This document shows, piece by piece, positions 27,162-36,200 of a DNA stretch of 64,000 nucleotides. Under the pieces are notes generated by a model. The model did no database searches. It saw nothing but the letters and a program-made list of their open reading frames with translations, and was not told where the DNA came from. This DNA comes from Solirubrobacteraceae bacterium (GTDB lineage Bacteria > Actinomycetota > Thermoleophilia > Solirubrobacterales > Solirubrobacteraceae), in the NCBI GenBank assembly GCA_029263125.1, contig JAJCYD010000013.1, positions 37,924-101,923 of the forward strand, read 5' to 3'. Positions within the stretch are counted from its first letter, which is position 1. Each line of letters begins with the position of its first letter. A program made the position numbers and the translations under genes.

Positions 27162-28337
27162 TCAGGGGCCGATCCCAAACTCCGAGGCGGAGGCTGCACG
27201 CGGCACCGAATCGGCAATCACCTGCTTCGCCGGCGGCGCGGCCGTCGCCTGCGGCTCGATCCCAAGCTCGGCGATCTCCTGCGCGCCCCTGCTCTTCGGG
27301 TCTGGCGGCTCACGATTCTTTGAGATCGTCGCCGGCCGCGTCGAGCCCGAGCTCTTCGCCGAGGAGCCCTTCGGCACCGCGGTCGTCGCCGGCACGACAC
27401 GAGGTGTCGGCGAGCTCGCCGACAGCGCATCGGCAGGCCGGTTGGCGTCGGGCGTGCGTTCGACCACGATCACCGCACCACCGGCCGCGCACACGGCACT
27501 GACGCACAGCGCCGCGGTCTTCGTGCCGATGCTGCCGAGCACGCTCGCGCCACCTCCGCCAGCTGCCGCGCCTCCGATGATGCCGCCGCCCGTCGCCGCG
27601 GCGCTCGCAAGCAGCGCCGGTGCCGGCAGAATGACCGCCAGGCCGCGCAGGGACCGCACGTAGGCGGCGCATGCCTGACATTCCATGACGTGCGCGATGG
27701 CGAGCTCGTGGCGCTCGCCGCCCTCCTCGTGCAGGCCCAGGGCGAAGGCCTTGATCAGCGACCGCTGCTCCTGGCACCAGTCGCCGCGGTTGATCGCCTC
27801 AAGCAGCCCGCCCATCTTCTTGTTCGCCGCGATCATGATCTTGTCAAGGCGCTTGATGTCGATGCCCATCATCTCGCTGGCAACCCGGCGCGAATGCTCA
27901 TGCAACACGCACAGGCTCACCGCCCGCTGCTCACGCACGCTCAAGCGCAACCGCACCGACACCAGCCACTGGTGATAGCGCTGACGATCAGCGATCTCCG
28001 CGACGACGTCGGGCTCATAACCCAGGTCGCTGATGCTCTCTCCGACTGCGACCGGCGCCCGGTACCTCGCGCGCGCGCTGCGAACCTCATCGATCGCGCG
28101 GCGATAGGTGATCGTCGCCAGCCAACCCCCCAGGTTGCTGACCTCGCCGGACTCGCGGCGAGACTGCTCATACAGCGCGTGCCACGCCGCGTTGTAGGCC
28201 GCGTCAAGCTCCGACGCATCCAGATGCAAGCTGTTGCCGGCAAGCTTGCCACGGACCGTCGCGAGCACCTCCGGCTTCAGCGACTCATAGCGCTCAGCGA
28301 TCACCCGCTCAAACCGATCGTGAGCGGCGCGACTCAT
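27162..28337 (-). CDS. ECF sigma factor fused to zinc-finger anti-sigma and membrane anchor
   Basis: Residues 1-90 hold sigma region 2 (NLGGWLATITYRRAIDEVRS) and about 105-175 region 4 (LSVREQRAVSLCVLHEHSRR). An anti-sigma zinc finger follows (HELAIAHVMECQACAAYV, the H-x3-C-x2-C type), then hydrophobic segments around 240-290 (TAALCVSAVCAAGGAVIVV) and an 110-residue Ser/Pro/Ala-rich tail. So the sigma factor carries its own inhibitor and is probably tethered to the membrane with its tail outside. The ATG at 28337 was preferred over 28367. Targets are unknown; the secreted gene just downstream is a candidate. Confidence 0.8.
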   Translation of the reverse strand: MSRAAHDRFERVIAERYESLKPEVLATVRGKLAGNSLHLDASELDAAYNAAWHALYEQSRRESGEVSNLGGWLATITYRRAIDEVRSARARYRAPVAVGESISDLGYEPDVVAEIADRQRYHQWLVSVRLRLSVREQRAVSLCVLHEHSRRVASEMMGIDIKRLDKIMIAANKKMGGLLEAINRGDWCQEQRSLIKAFALGLHEEGGERHELAIAHVMECQACAAYVRSLRGLAVILPAPALLASAAATGGGIIGGAAAGGGGASVLGSIGTKTAALCVSAVCAAGGAVIVVERTPDANRPADALSASSPTPRVVPATTAVPKGSSAKSSGSTRPATISKNREPPDPKSRGAQEIAELGIEPQATAAPPAKQVIADSVPRAASASEFGIGP

Positions 28338-28419
28338 CGGGATCTCTGTCGGGGAGAGGACCGGCATCTACAGACCGAGGCGAGAAGACCCGCCAGTCTA
28401 CGCATCTGGCACACGACCG

Positions 28420-28848
28420 CTACTCCCTCCTCCGAAGCGGCCTCACCGGCGCAGAGGGCGCATCGTCGCCGAGAGCGTGCAGCCGCCCGAGCGCCGCCGC
28501 CGAGCACAACTTGACCTCGTGTCCGGTGATCGCCAGGGCGCTCCAGACGGCACGCGTCGGGCGGGCACCTGATGCGAGAGCTTCCATGATGTTGGTCACC
28601 AGCGCCTTGCGGACGCCCGGCGAGAGCTGCGTCAGGACGACGCGCAGATCGTCGAGGATCTCCGGGCGGTCGCTGAGGGCGTGCGCGAGGATCGCCCATT
28701 GGCGTGGCGAGACCAGCGGCTGCCATTGAAGCGGCCGCGCCAGAACGGAGCGCTGGCGTCGATCCATCGATGCCCGACTGTCGGGGCCGCGGACAGCATG
28801 ACCCCCTACAACTTCGTGTAGCGACGCCGCCGCGACTCCGCCAGGCAT
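28420..28848 (-). CDS. Hypothetical protein
   Basis: The frame encodes up to 142 residues. An inner ATG at 28767 gives 115 residues beginning MDRRQRSVLARPLQWQ. The middle part is helical and protein-like (VSPRQWAILAHALSDRPEIL, VRKALVTNIMEALASG). I recognise no family and see no clear ribosome site. It lies upstream of the sigma factor gene on the same strand. Confidence 0.45.
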   Translation of the reverse strand: MPGGVAAASLHEVVGGHAVRGPDSRASMDRRQRSVLARPLQWQPLVSPRQWAILAHALSDRPEILDDLRVVLTQLSPGVRKALVTNIMEALASGARPTRAVWSALAITGHEVKLCSAAALGRLHALGDDAPSAPVRPLRRRE

Positions 28849-28874
28849 CCAAGAAGGCGGCTACTAGAGCGGAG

Positions 28875-29155
28875 ATGCCGAACCTCACGCGCGTGGTCCC
28901 GTTCAGTCAGGCCGAGCAGGAGCTGCTGATCAGCTGCAGGACCCGCCGGCGTGGGACCCGGTCGCAGGCACCGAGACCGCGCCGCCCGGCCGCGGCAACT
29001 TCCTCATCAAGGTCGGCGACCGACCGGGCATCCCCGCCGTCGACGAGCTCCTCGAGCCGCTCATGCCCAAGCTGCGCGCCTCCGCCGACGAGGCGGCACG
29101 CCAGGCACTGGACGCGCCCGCCGACCCGGGCCGCGACGAGGACCAGCCGGCCTGA
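28875..29155 (+). pseudogene. Frameshifted small gene upstream of DUF4913
   Basis: A GGAG site and ATG at 28875 open a frame reading MPNLTRVVPFSQAEQELLIS. The protein-like sequence then switches frame to LQDPPAWDPVAG, FLIKVGDRPGIPAVDELLEP and PKLRASADEAARQALDAPAD, ending with TGA at 29155. The second part has no usable start of its own. A single indel near 28935 would join them into one short protein. It overlaps the start of the DUF4913 region, as in phage and plasmid gene pairs. Confidence 0.45.
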
Positions 29156-29174
29156 GCCCTACTTCCCGGACCTC

Positions 29175-29480
29175 ATGACGTTCGTGACGTCATACCTGAC
29201 CCCGATGTACCGGCGCAGCGTCAGCGGGCGCGGGCACCACGTGGTGGAACCCGCCGAGGGCATCGCTCGCCTCGAGGCGCTGTGGCGCGCGTGGGAGTTC
29301 CTGCGACTGGACCCGCACACCGGCATGTCGGTCTGGTTTCGCGACCACGCCGACCACCACATGAGCGTCCTGCTCAATGCCGACGGCCCGTTCAAGGGCT
29401 GCAAGCCGACAGCGCACGCCGAGCGCCTGGAGCAGCTGCCCACCACGCCGCCGGCTGACGGCCGCGCGACCTTGCGCTGA
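29175..29480 (+). CDS. DUF4913 protein, possibly short at the N-terminus
   Basis: The frame shows the DUF4913 pattern: YFPDLMTFVTSYLTPMYRR, then RLEALWRAWEFLRLDPHTG, MSVWFRDHADHHMSVLL and DGPFKGCKPTAHAERLEQLP. DUF4913 genes are found on actinobacterial plasmids, ICEs and phages; their function is unknown. Homology begins about seven residues before the only usable ATG at 29175, so the N-terminus may be damaged or a rare start is used. Confidence 0.7.
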   Translation: MTFVTSYLTPMYRRSVSGRGHHVVEPAEGIARLEALWRAWEFLRLDPHTGMSVWFRDHADHHMSVLLNADGPFKGCKPTAHAERLEQLPTTPPADGRATLR

Positions 29481-29759
29481 CGTCGTGCGCGTCGCCGGCG
29501 TGGGCGGGTGGCAGGCCACTCCGCAGCCGTCAACCAAGTCCCGATCCGGCTTTCGCCTGCACGACAGAGTCCGGTGGACTTGGCCGGGTCGCTACGCGGC
29601 CCTTTGACAGCTGCTCCGCGGCTTGCAGGGCATCTCTCAAGGTCCGCTGGCGCGGACCCTCGGGGAGCCGAGCTGTCCCGCGTCGACGCCGCACGCGTCC
29701 CGTGCGTCGTGGCCGAGGCGCGCTGCTGGCCGACGGGCGCGCCGTCGCCGCGGTCGCGC

Positions 29760-29999
29760 TCACGAAGATCGCTCGGTCGTGATGTACGCCGCGCGTGTCG
29801 TGGCCGCGGCTCGCGCCAGCCCGAGCTCGACGCAGGCGCCCTCGAGCGCGACCGCGGCGCCGCGGTCGGGGAGGCCGGCCAGGGCGGCGCCGAGCAGCTG
29901 CGCCTGGGTGAGCGTAACGGGGAGCTCCGTGCAGACCCGGCCGAGCCACCGCGCCGACGCGCGTGCGAACAGCGGTTCGCCGACTACGAGCAACACGAG
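29760..29999 (-). CDS. Hypothetical protein fragment
   Basis: A minus-strand frame gives a protein-like sequence (LLVVGEPLFARASARWLGRV, LTQAQLLGAALAGLPDRG, ARAAATTRAAYITTERSS) of about 79 residues from adjacent GTG/TTG starts. The frame stays open further upstream (HIDRDDALALV), so the present start may not be the original. I recognise no family. It lies between the two DUF4913 copies. Confidence 0.35.
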   Translation of the reverse strand, partial: LVLLVVGEPLFARASARWLGRVCTELPVTLTQAQLLGAALAGLPDRGAAVALEGACVELGLARAAATTRAAYITTERSS

Positions 30000-30032
30000 C
30001 GCCAGCGCGTCGTCGCGGTCGATGTGCTCGAG

Positions 30033-30126
30033 CGTTCAAGGGGGCTGCGAGCCCGACGCGCACGGCGAGCGGCTCAAGCCGCTGCCGGTGACCGCCCCGC
30101 CCGACGATCGCGCGACGCTGAGATAG
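30033..30126 (+). pseudogene. Second DUF4913 C-terminal remnant
   Basis: The last 26 codons read CEPDAHGERLKPLPVTAP and PDDRATLR. This parallels the end of the intact DUF4913 copy at 29175-29480 (CKPTAHAERLEQLPTTPP, DGRATLR). Upstream similarity stops at TTCAAGGGGG, where an extra G shifts the frame relative to FKGC. Only the tail of a paralogue is left, directly before the defence operon. Confidence 0.6.
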
Positions 30127-30135
30127 CCGATTGGC

Positions 30136-30157
30136 GTCACCTCTCGTCAGAGGTGAC
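30136..30157. promoter_or_regulatory. Perfect hairpin or operator upstream of the defence operon
   Basis: GTCACCTCT (30136-30144) and AGAGGTGAC (30149-30157) form a perfect 9-bp inverted repeat with a 4-base loop. It ends 23 bp before the helicase ATG. It could be a terminator for upstream transcription or a repressor site controlling the defence genes. Confidence 0.55.
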
Positions 30158-30180
30158 CTGTAGCCTCGCGACCTCCAGTC

Positions 30181-33100
30181 ATGGCTGACGTCGAACCACT
30201 ATTCATCGTGGACAACGCCCCGGGAGGTCGGTCGGGCGTCGAGTACCTGCGGCAGTGGTGCGATGTCGCGAAGACGTTCGACATCGCCACGGGCTACTTC
30301 GATATCGGCGCCCTGCTGGCCTTGGACGGCGACTGGCAGAAGCTCGACGGCATGCGCATCCTCATGGGCGACCAAGTGACCGGCGGGACGCGCAAGGCGC
30401 TGCTGGAAGCCGTCCGGGTCAGGGCCGAGCATCACCTCGACACGAGCATCGAGGACGCCAAACACGACGACCCTTTCCTGGAAGGCGCCGCTGCGGTCGT
30501 CGCTGGCCTGACCGATGGACGCATCGTCTGTCGCGTCTACAACCGCGACAAGTTCCACGCCAAGGCGTACATCACCCACGGTCGCCTGGAGGTCGTGGGG
30601 TCGCAGGCGCTCGTCGGATCGAGCAACTTCACCAAGCCCGGCCTGACTCAGAACGTTGAACTCAACCTCAACCTCGAGAGTCGCTTGGAGGTCGCGCAAC
30701 TCCAGGCCTGGTACGAGCGTCATTGGAAGGACTCCGTCGACATCACATCGGACGTCCTCAAGACGATCGAGCGCCACACCGTCGAGCACCCACCGTTCGA
30801 CGTCTACGCCAAAGCGCTGCAGGCGCTTATCGCCACCGAGGACCCGTCGAGCCGAGCCTGGGACGAGCAACACTCCAAGGTCCACGGGAAGCTCGACCGC
30901 TACCAGCAAGAGGCTTACGGCGCCTTGATCGACATCGCGCGCCAGCACGGCGGGGCGTTCCTATGTGATGGCGTCGGCTTGGGGAAGACATTCGTCGGGC
31001 TGATGCTGATCGAGCGCTTGGTCCTACGCGAGGGCAAACGCGTCGTGCTGTTCGCGCCTCGCGCTGTGCGAGAGGCGGTCTGGGACAAGGAGCTCCGCAA
31101 CCACCTGAGCCACATCGGTGGGTTTGGCGCGACACCCGACTTCTCGAACCTGACGGTCTTCAATCACACCGACCTGTCGCGGGGCGGGTCTTTTCCCGAG
31201 CGCTTCGAGAACATCGCGCGTCTCGCCGATGTCGTCGTCATCGACGAGGCGCACCACTTCCGAAACCGCGGGTCCAAGCCCGACCCCGACGATCCAGACT
31301 CCTGGTCGCGTTTTCACCGCCTGTCGCAGATCATCAACACGGGGCCGGCCAAGCAGGTCTTCCTGCTGACGGCCACCCCGATCAACAACTCGCTCAATGA
31401 CTTTCGCCACCTGATCGAGCTATTCGTCGGAGAGGACGGCGATGACCACTTCTCGCGGACGCTCGGCGTTCCCAGCGTCGTTGCCCGGCTCAACACACTG
31501 ACTCGTCGGGTGCGCGAGCAGATGGTGGGCGACCCCGCCCAGGTCATCGACTCGCCTGAAGTGCTGCAGGACGCGTTGACCGAAGACGCGCTCTTTCGCG
31601 GCCTCGTCGTGCAACGCAGCCGCAAGTACGTCAAGGAGAGTCAGAAAGACGAGCACGGCGCAGCCAAGACGCAGTTTCCCCATCCTCAGCCTCCGAAGGT
31701 TGCGGCTTACTCGCTGCGCAAGAGCCACGGCGCGCTCATCGAGCTGCTGGACGAATCCTTCAAGCGCGACAAGCCCCTATTCAGCCTGTCGATCTACTAC
31801 CCGCTCGCGTTCTACACGGGAGACGACGAGACGATCGACCCCAAAGAGGAGAACCGACAAAAGCAGGTTGTCGCTCTCATTCGCACCAACTTCCTCAAGC
31901 GCTTCGAGAGCTCCGTGCGGTCCTTCCAGTACTCCTGCGATCGCTTGCTACGAAAGCTGATGGCATTCCTGAAGAAGAACGATGAGCGCACGTACGAGCG
32001 ATGGGTCCTGCAGCATGCCGACGTGTTGGACTTCGTCCCCCAGCTCGGGCTCTTCGGCGACGACGAAGATGACACGCCTGAGGATGTCGTCTCTCCCGAG
32101 CTGCTTGAGGCGGCCGCCGAGCTAGACCCCGACGACTACGACATGACGAGCATCCTCATGGACGTTGTCTTGGACCTCGACCAGATCGCCAAATTGCTCG
32201 AGGCGACACGCCGATTCACGGCGAAGGACGATGACAAGCTCGCCAAGCTGGTCAAGCTGCTCAAGGCCAACGAACGTGCAGGCCGCAAGACACTGGTCTT
32301 CACCGAGTTCGCTGATACCGCTCGCTACCTGCATGGTGCGCTGGTAGCGACGGGACTCCAGTCCGTTGCGCAGATAGACGGCTCCAAAGGTGTCGACCGA
32401 CGCGATGTGATCGAGCGCTTTTCGCCGTACTACAACGGCACCTCGACAGCTGAGCTCTTGACGCTGGATCGCGAGGAGATCCAGGTGCTCGTGACAACAG
32501 ACGTGCTCGCCGAAGGTCTCAACCTTCAGGACGCGACCCAGCTCGTCAACTACGATATCCACTGGAACCCGGTCAAGCTGATGCAGCGCATCGGTCGCGT
32601 TGACCGTCGCCTGAACCCGGCAGTCGAGACGCGGATCGTCAGCGACTTTCCTGGCCTCGCCAAGGACCGCGGCCAGGTGGTCGTCCACAACTTCCTTCCC
32701 CCGGACGAGCTTGAGCTACTGCTCAAGCTCTACGAGCGCGTGTCGTACAAGAGCCTGTTGATCTCCACGACTCTCGGGATCGAGAAGAGCTTCCTGACTC
32801 CCGATGATGACTTCGCCGCTCTGAAGGAGTTCAACGCGCAGTACGAGGGAACGACCTCGTCGACGGAGCGCCTCCAGCTCGAATACCAGTCGTTGCTGAA
32901 CGCCGATCCGGGGCTCGAACAGCGCCTCGACGGTCTGCCTGGCGCCATCTTCAGCGGGAAGTCCGCCGACGAGGCCGGGACGTTCCTCTGCTATGAGCTG
33001 CCGGCTCTGGACACCCAGGCCGGCGAGTTCACGCTCGAGGCCGGGACGGCTCGGTGGTATGTCCGCCGGCCCGACGGCACAATCGTGGAGGACTCCACGC

Positions 33101-33288
33101 CGATAGCGGCGCTGATCCGCTGCGAGCCGGCGACGCCTAGGAGGGTGGCAGCCACGCGCACAGAGCTGCTTGAAGCCAAGAAGGCCGTGGAGAAGCATGT
33201 GAAGAACACGTACCTCAGGAGTGTCGATGCCCCCCTCGATGCGCCTAAGCCGCGGCTGGTCGCGTGGCTTGACCTGGTATCCACATGA
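30181..33288 (+). CDS. PLD-domain SNF2/DEAH helicase, restriction-type
   Basis: The 1035-residue protein has an N-terminal phospholipase D-like nuclease domain with one HxK motif (KFHAKAYI, residues 124-131) and GSSNFT (146-151). A helicase core follows with Walker A DGVGLGKT (263-270), DEAH at 355-358 and LLTATPINN. The C-terminal helicase domain holds TTDVLAEGLNLQDA and RIGRVDRR (near 770-812). Such proteins move on DNA and can cut it. The gene overlaps the methyltransferase by four bases (ATGA), so they act together, most likely as a restriction-modification or related anti-phage system. No Dnd, BREX or DISARM core genes (drmA/drmB) are present. Confidence 0.85.
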   Translation: MADVEPLFIVDNAPGGRSGVEYLRQWCDVAKTFDIATGYFDIGALLALDGDWQKLDGMRILMGDQVTGGTRKALLEAVRVRAEHHLDTSIEDAKHDDPFLEGAAAVVAGLTDGRIVCRVYNRDKFHAKAYITHGRLEVVGSQALVGSSNFTKPGLTQNVELNLNLESRLEVAQLQAWYERHWKDSVDITSDVLKTIERHTVEHPPFDVYAKALQALIATEDPSSRAWDEQHSKVHGKLDRYQQEAYGALIDIARQHGGAFLCDGVGLGKTFVGLMLIERLVLREGKRVVLFAPRAVREAVWDKELRNHLSHIGGFGATPDFSNLTVFNHTDLSRGGSFPERFENIARLADVVVIDEAHHFRNRGSKPDPDDPDSWSRFHRLSQIINTGPAKQVFLLTATPINNSLNDFRHLIELFVGEDGDDHFSRTLGVPSVVARLNTLTRRVREQMVGDPAQVIDSPEVLQDALTEDALFRGLVVQRSRKYVKESQKDEHGAAKTQFPHPQPPKVAAYSLRKSHGALIELLDESFKRDKPLFSLSIYYPLAFYTGDDETIDPKEENRQKQVVALIRTNFLKRFESSVRSFQYSCDRLLRKLMAFLKKNDERTYERWVLQHADVLDFVPQLGLFGDDEDDTPEDVVSPELLEAAAELDPDDYDMTSILMDVVLDLDQIAKLLEATRRFTAKDDDKLAKLVKLLKANERAGRKTLVFTEFADTARYLHGALVATGLQSVAQIDGSKGVDRRDVIERFSPYYNGTSTAELLTLDREEIQVLVTTDVLAEGLNLQDATQLVNYDIHWNPVKLMQRIGRVDRRLNPAVETRIVSDFPGLAKDRGQVVVHNFLPPDELELLLKLYERVSYKSLLISTTLGIEKSFLTPDDDFAALKEFNAQYEGTTSSTERLQLEYQSLLNADPGLEQRLDGLPGAIFSGKSADEAGTFLCYELPALDTQAGEFTLEAGTARWYVRRPDGTIVEDSTPIAALIRCEPATPRRVAATRTELLEAKKAVEKHVKNTYLRSVDAPLDAPKPRLVAWLDLVST

Positions 33289-36200
33289 CCGGCTTCGACC
33301 CCGAGCGCCTGCGGAAGACCCGCTCGCTCGATGACGTCATCGCCCTGCTTGCTGACGAGCTGGACTGGCCCGTCGACAACGCCAGCTTGGAGGACGCCGC
33401 GTTCTTCGATTACGAGCCTGACGATCTCGGGATTCCACGCGAGCAGGTACCGCAACTGCGCAGCCTCCGGCAGCTGCGCCCGCTCACGGCCAACCAGCCC
33501 TGGGGAATCTTTTTCTTGGAGCTGGAGGGGCCGCGGCTGCCGGTCACCCCGCTGCGCCGGCTACTACGCGGCCTCGTTACTCGCAGGCGCGCTACGCGCG
33601 ACGGCCACCGAACCTGGGACCGTGATGATCTTCTGTTCTTCACGTCCACGTCAGACGTCGACGGCATCGAGTTGCACCTACTGGCGTTCTTTGACCGCGA
33701 CGATGGCGTGCCGGAGATCCGCTCGCTGCCGTGGAATCCAGCGCGCTCCACCCCCCGGCAGCTCGAGCGCCTAGCGCACGAGCTGCTGCCGCGGCTGGAG
33801 TGGCCCGACGATCCTCGACAGGCTGACGCGTGGCGCACGGCCTGGAGGGACGCATTCCGGCTGCGTCACGGCGAGACGCTGCGCTCAGCCGCCGACCTAG
33901 CCGATCGCATGGCGGGCGTCGCGATCGACCTGCGCGACGCCATCGCGCGGGAGCTGAGGCTGGAGGCTGGCGAAGGCACCTTCGCGACCCTGCAGGAGGA
34001 AGTCCGGCGCGAGCTCGACCCAGACATCGACGACGCCGCACTCGCTGACATGTGCGCGCAGACTCTGGTGTCTGGCGCCCTCACTGCACGGGTGATCGAT
34101 CCGGTCGGTTTTGGCGCCAGCCCAGTACTGACCGCGGTCCCGCTCGCCAACCCGTTTCTGAACTCCTTCTTCCAGCAGGTGCACGACCAGGTGGCGTCGA
34201 TTGATCTCGAAGCCGCCGGATTCGACGGCCTTGTCGCCGACCTGCGTGAGACCAACGTCGAGGCGGTGCTCGACGCCTTTGGCTCGACAGCCGCGGGCGG
34301 CGATCCGGTTATCCACTTTTACGAGCGCTTCCTCGCCGCCTACGACCCTGGCATCCGCGCAGATGTCGGGGCTTACTACACGCCGCAGCCCGTCGTCGAC
34401 GGGATCGTACGACTCGTCGACGACGCACTGCGCGACCGCCTCGGCCTCGCCGACGGAGCAGCCGACATGGCGACATGGGCCGAGGTCACCGCGCGGCTCG
34501 GTTTCGCGCTCCCCGACGGCGTCACCGCCGACGCTCCGTTCGTCTCTGTGTTAGATCCGGCGACAGGCACTGGCACGTTCCTCGTCTCATGGCTTAGACG
34601 CGCGCAGGCCTCGTTCACCGCAGGTCACTCGCCCGCCCGCTGGGACGAGCGGCTACGTCGTCAGGTGCTGCCGCAGCTGCGGGCCTTCGAGCTGCTGCTC
34701 GCCCCTTACGCCATCGCGCACCTCAAACTGGCGATGGAGGTCGGCGCTGAGGCAGCCACAGAAGCTGCCTCGTCGATCCTGCTGACCGACACCCTCGAAT
34801 GGCCAGGGACCGCGCCGGCGCTCGAGGACTTTGACCCCGTAGCGGCCGAGGGGCAGCGGGCCGCCGAGGTCAAGGGCCCTGGGCGGCCAAGCGTGATCGT
34901 CGGCAACCCGCCCTACGGTCGCGTACGCCGCGAGGACGGCGGAGGGTGGGTGGCAAACGCGGACGGACCACGACCCGCGCTAATGCAGGATTGGATCGAC
35001 TACGCCAGCCGAACGACGAACTTCGCGCACGTCGCAAGCCTCTACGACCGCTACGTCTACTTCTGGCGATGGGCGTTGTGGAAGGCATTTGAGCAGCCCG
35101 GTGAGGCACCAGGCATCGTGGCATTCATCACCGGCGCCACCTGGCTCGATGGTCCCGGATTTGTCGGTGTCCGTGAAGCAGCACGAGCGCTTTGTAGCCA
35201 CGTATGCATCGTCGATCTCGGCGGCGACAGCCGCGGAACCGATCCCGAAGAGAACGTCTTCGACATCCAGACCCCCGTGGCAATCGCTGTGCTCACGCGT
35301 GCCGAACCGACCGACGCGGACACACCTGCCCGTATCTGGTATCGCCGGCTGCGCGGGAATCGCTCCGACAAGCTCGCCGCAGCGCGCACGCTGCGCTCAC
35401 CCGACAGGCAACCGGACGAATGGAGCGAATTGCTCAGCGCGATCGGCTTGCCCTTTAAGCCGGCGGTTGGCGGCGCTGCCTGGACCGCGATGCCGGCGCT
35501 TCGGGATCTACTTCCCTGGCAGCAGCCGGGCTGCAAGCTAAACCGCACCTGGGTAGTCGCCCCCGACACTGGGACACTCGAGGAGCGATGGCGGGCCTTC
35601 CTCCACGCTGAGGATGAGGGCCGCCGTGCCGAGCTGTTCCCAAACCGCAACACCGGCAGAACCATCACCACGCAAGTCGGTGATCTTCCGACCCTTGCAT
35701 CACTCGCGACCCGCAGCAGTCACGAACCGATCACGCGCTACCAGTGGCGACCATTCGACAGGGAATGGACGTTCAGAGATCCTCGCCTTGCCAAGACGGA
35801 AAGTCCGGCGTTGTGGCAGTCCGCGAGCGTTCGTCAGCTCTTCCTTGCCGCTCCGATGGGAGAGCTTGGCCCCGGGCCGGCCGTTCATCCGATGATCGCC
35901 CCGGCTGACCTACACGTCTTCTGCAACCGCGGTGGGAAGGACATCCTTCCCCTCTACCGCGACGCCGAGGCGACGCAGCCCAACGTCTCTATTGGTCTGC
36001 TCCCCGCGATCGGCGACTTTCACCGCCGAGAGGAACACGGCGCTGCGGATCCCTCCTCCGAGGATCTCGCCGCCTACATCTACGCGCTGCTGTCGACCCC
36101 CGTCTACCAGCAGCGATTCGCCGCCGAACTCGCCGACAAGGTCATACGGATCCCGCTCACCGCCGATCCGCAGGTCTGGACCGAGGCCGTCCAGATGGGC

